From assembly GCA_002483395.1 (NCBI GenBank), contig DLHV01000028.1:16389-23413 (forward strand): 7,025 nucleotides of DNA, given 5' to 3'. The translations under genes were made by a program, and so were the position numbers. Each line of letters begins with the position of its first letter. Within the stretch, counting starts at the first letter, position 1. Below are positions 6,600 to 7,025 of this stretch, one piece after another. Source of the DNA: Chloracidobacterium sp. UBA7659. GTDB taxonomy: Bacteria > Acidobacteriota > Blastocatellia > Pyrinomonadales > Pyrinomonadaceae. The notes beneath the pieces were generated by a model. That model did not search any database. It was not told the origin of the DNA and saw only the letters and a program-made list of their open reading frames with translations.

Positions 6600-7025
6600 A
6601 CCAAGGCATTGGCGAAAAGCGATAAATGCTAAGGCCGAGACAATCACAAAAGTCGGGATGTTTCGCATAGCGACGTGCCGGTCGCTTTCTTCATTGTCAG
6701 GCCGCCGAATACCAAAGCGGGTACGATCAGAGATCCGCCACCAACACATTGGAACTCTGTTAAGACTCCGACACCGAGCCCCGCAAGGATACTTTGGATA
6801 GGGTGCGACAATGCGTGGCATCGAGGTTATGAGACTTTCGACGCCACAACATTGAACCGGCAACAACCAACATTAAAAAGCCAAATATCAAGAGTAATGC
6901 TTCGGGCGAAACCAATTTGCAAGCCGAGAAACGCACCCACGATCCCTGAAACACCAAAAAGTAGTCCCGCACTCCCCGCTTCCAGTGTAGAAGGCTTGTT
7001 GCACCTACTACTGCGAGCGACATGC
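6600..7025 (-). pseudogene. Decayed TauE/SafE-family membrane permease remnant (runs off right edge)
   Basis: No single reading frame is intact, but joined minus-strand segments rebuild a TauE/SafE protein (PF01925; anion/sulfite exporter-like). From 7023 to 6961 one frame gives SLAVVGATSLL then HWKRG. From 6958 to about 6913 a second frame gives FGVSGIVGAFLGLQIG. From about 6915 to 6838 the first frame returns with LVSPEALLLIFGFLMLVVAG and MLWRR. From about 6826 to 6668 the second frame gives [27 protein letters not shown] and MKKATGTSL, the hallmark second-half motif. From 6650 a third frame gives FVIVSALAF. At least four frame changes are therefore needed, and short stretches seem deleted (for example between SLL and HWKRG). 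The C-terminal membrane segments expected after the TSL motif are missing, as the TPR gene ends at 6570. The N-terminal part lies beyond the right edge. Neighbouring genes are intact, so decay is likelier than sequencing error. Confidence 0.82.

Noticed and set aside
6577..6600. Hairpin-like GGT/CGG repeats after the TPR gene as a terminator
   Set aside because: The stem is about four pairs with bulges and no T-run follows on either strand, so no terminator for the TPR gene can be supported.
6480..6866. Minus-strand 128-residue frame overlapping the TPR gene end and the intergenic region
   Set aside because: Its first half is an out-of-frame reading of the TauE/SafE remnant and its last part is antisense to the TPR gene. 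Only the short FVIVSALAF piece belongs to the permease.
1..7025. CRISPR array, tRNA/rRNA genes, insertion sequence ends or prophage genes
   Set aside because: No regularly spaced repeats, tRNA-like cloverleaf, rRNA sequence, transposase or terminal inverted repeats were seen on reading both strands.

Overview
The window looks like chromosomal DNA of a Gram-negative bacterium. It carries the 3' part of a TonB-dependent outer-membrane receptor, two Sec-exported DUF4331 proteins and a TPR lipoprotein. Coding DNA is of moderate GC, and the second DUF4331 gene has a clear Shine-Dalgarno site, which argues mildly against Bacteroidota. An Acidobacteriota-like (Blastocatellia-type) host is my best guess, but it rests on general gene style and is not proven by the sequence.

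Layout: (1) 3-1874 (+) is a TonB-dependent receptor cut by the left edge, followed by a likely intrinsic terminator (1897-1928). (2) 1875-2202 is an AT-richer intergenic leader with a weak promoter candidate and two small perfect hairpins, the second just before an A-rich ribosome-binding region. (3) 2203-3636 and 3687-5201 (+) are tandem paralogous DUF4331 genes 50 bp apart, probably co-transcribed. Both have signal peptides ending at the same ASSHSEAP junction, and the mature proteins are about two-thirds identical by eye. (4) A strong intrinsic terminator (5211-5241) follows the second copy. (5) 5269-6570 (+) encodes a TPR-repeat lipoprotein starting only 27 bp after the terminator's T-run. 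(6) 6600-7025 (-) is a decayed, multiply frameshifted remnant of a TauE/SafE-family permease, convergent with the TPR gene and running off the right edge.

How they may work together: the two DUF4331 proteins should be exported across the inner membrane, the TPR protein should be tethered to a membrane as a scaffold, and the receptor would import an unknown ligand. No biochemical function can be assigned to the DUF4331 pair from sequence. The most notable points are the duplicated DUF4331 cassette with its conserved Asp/Gly-rich loop, the terminator placed before the TPR gene, and the TauE/SafE pseudogene, which is visible only by joining fragments from different reading frames.
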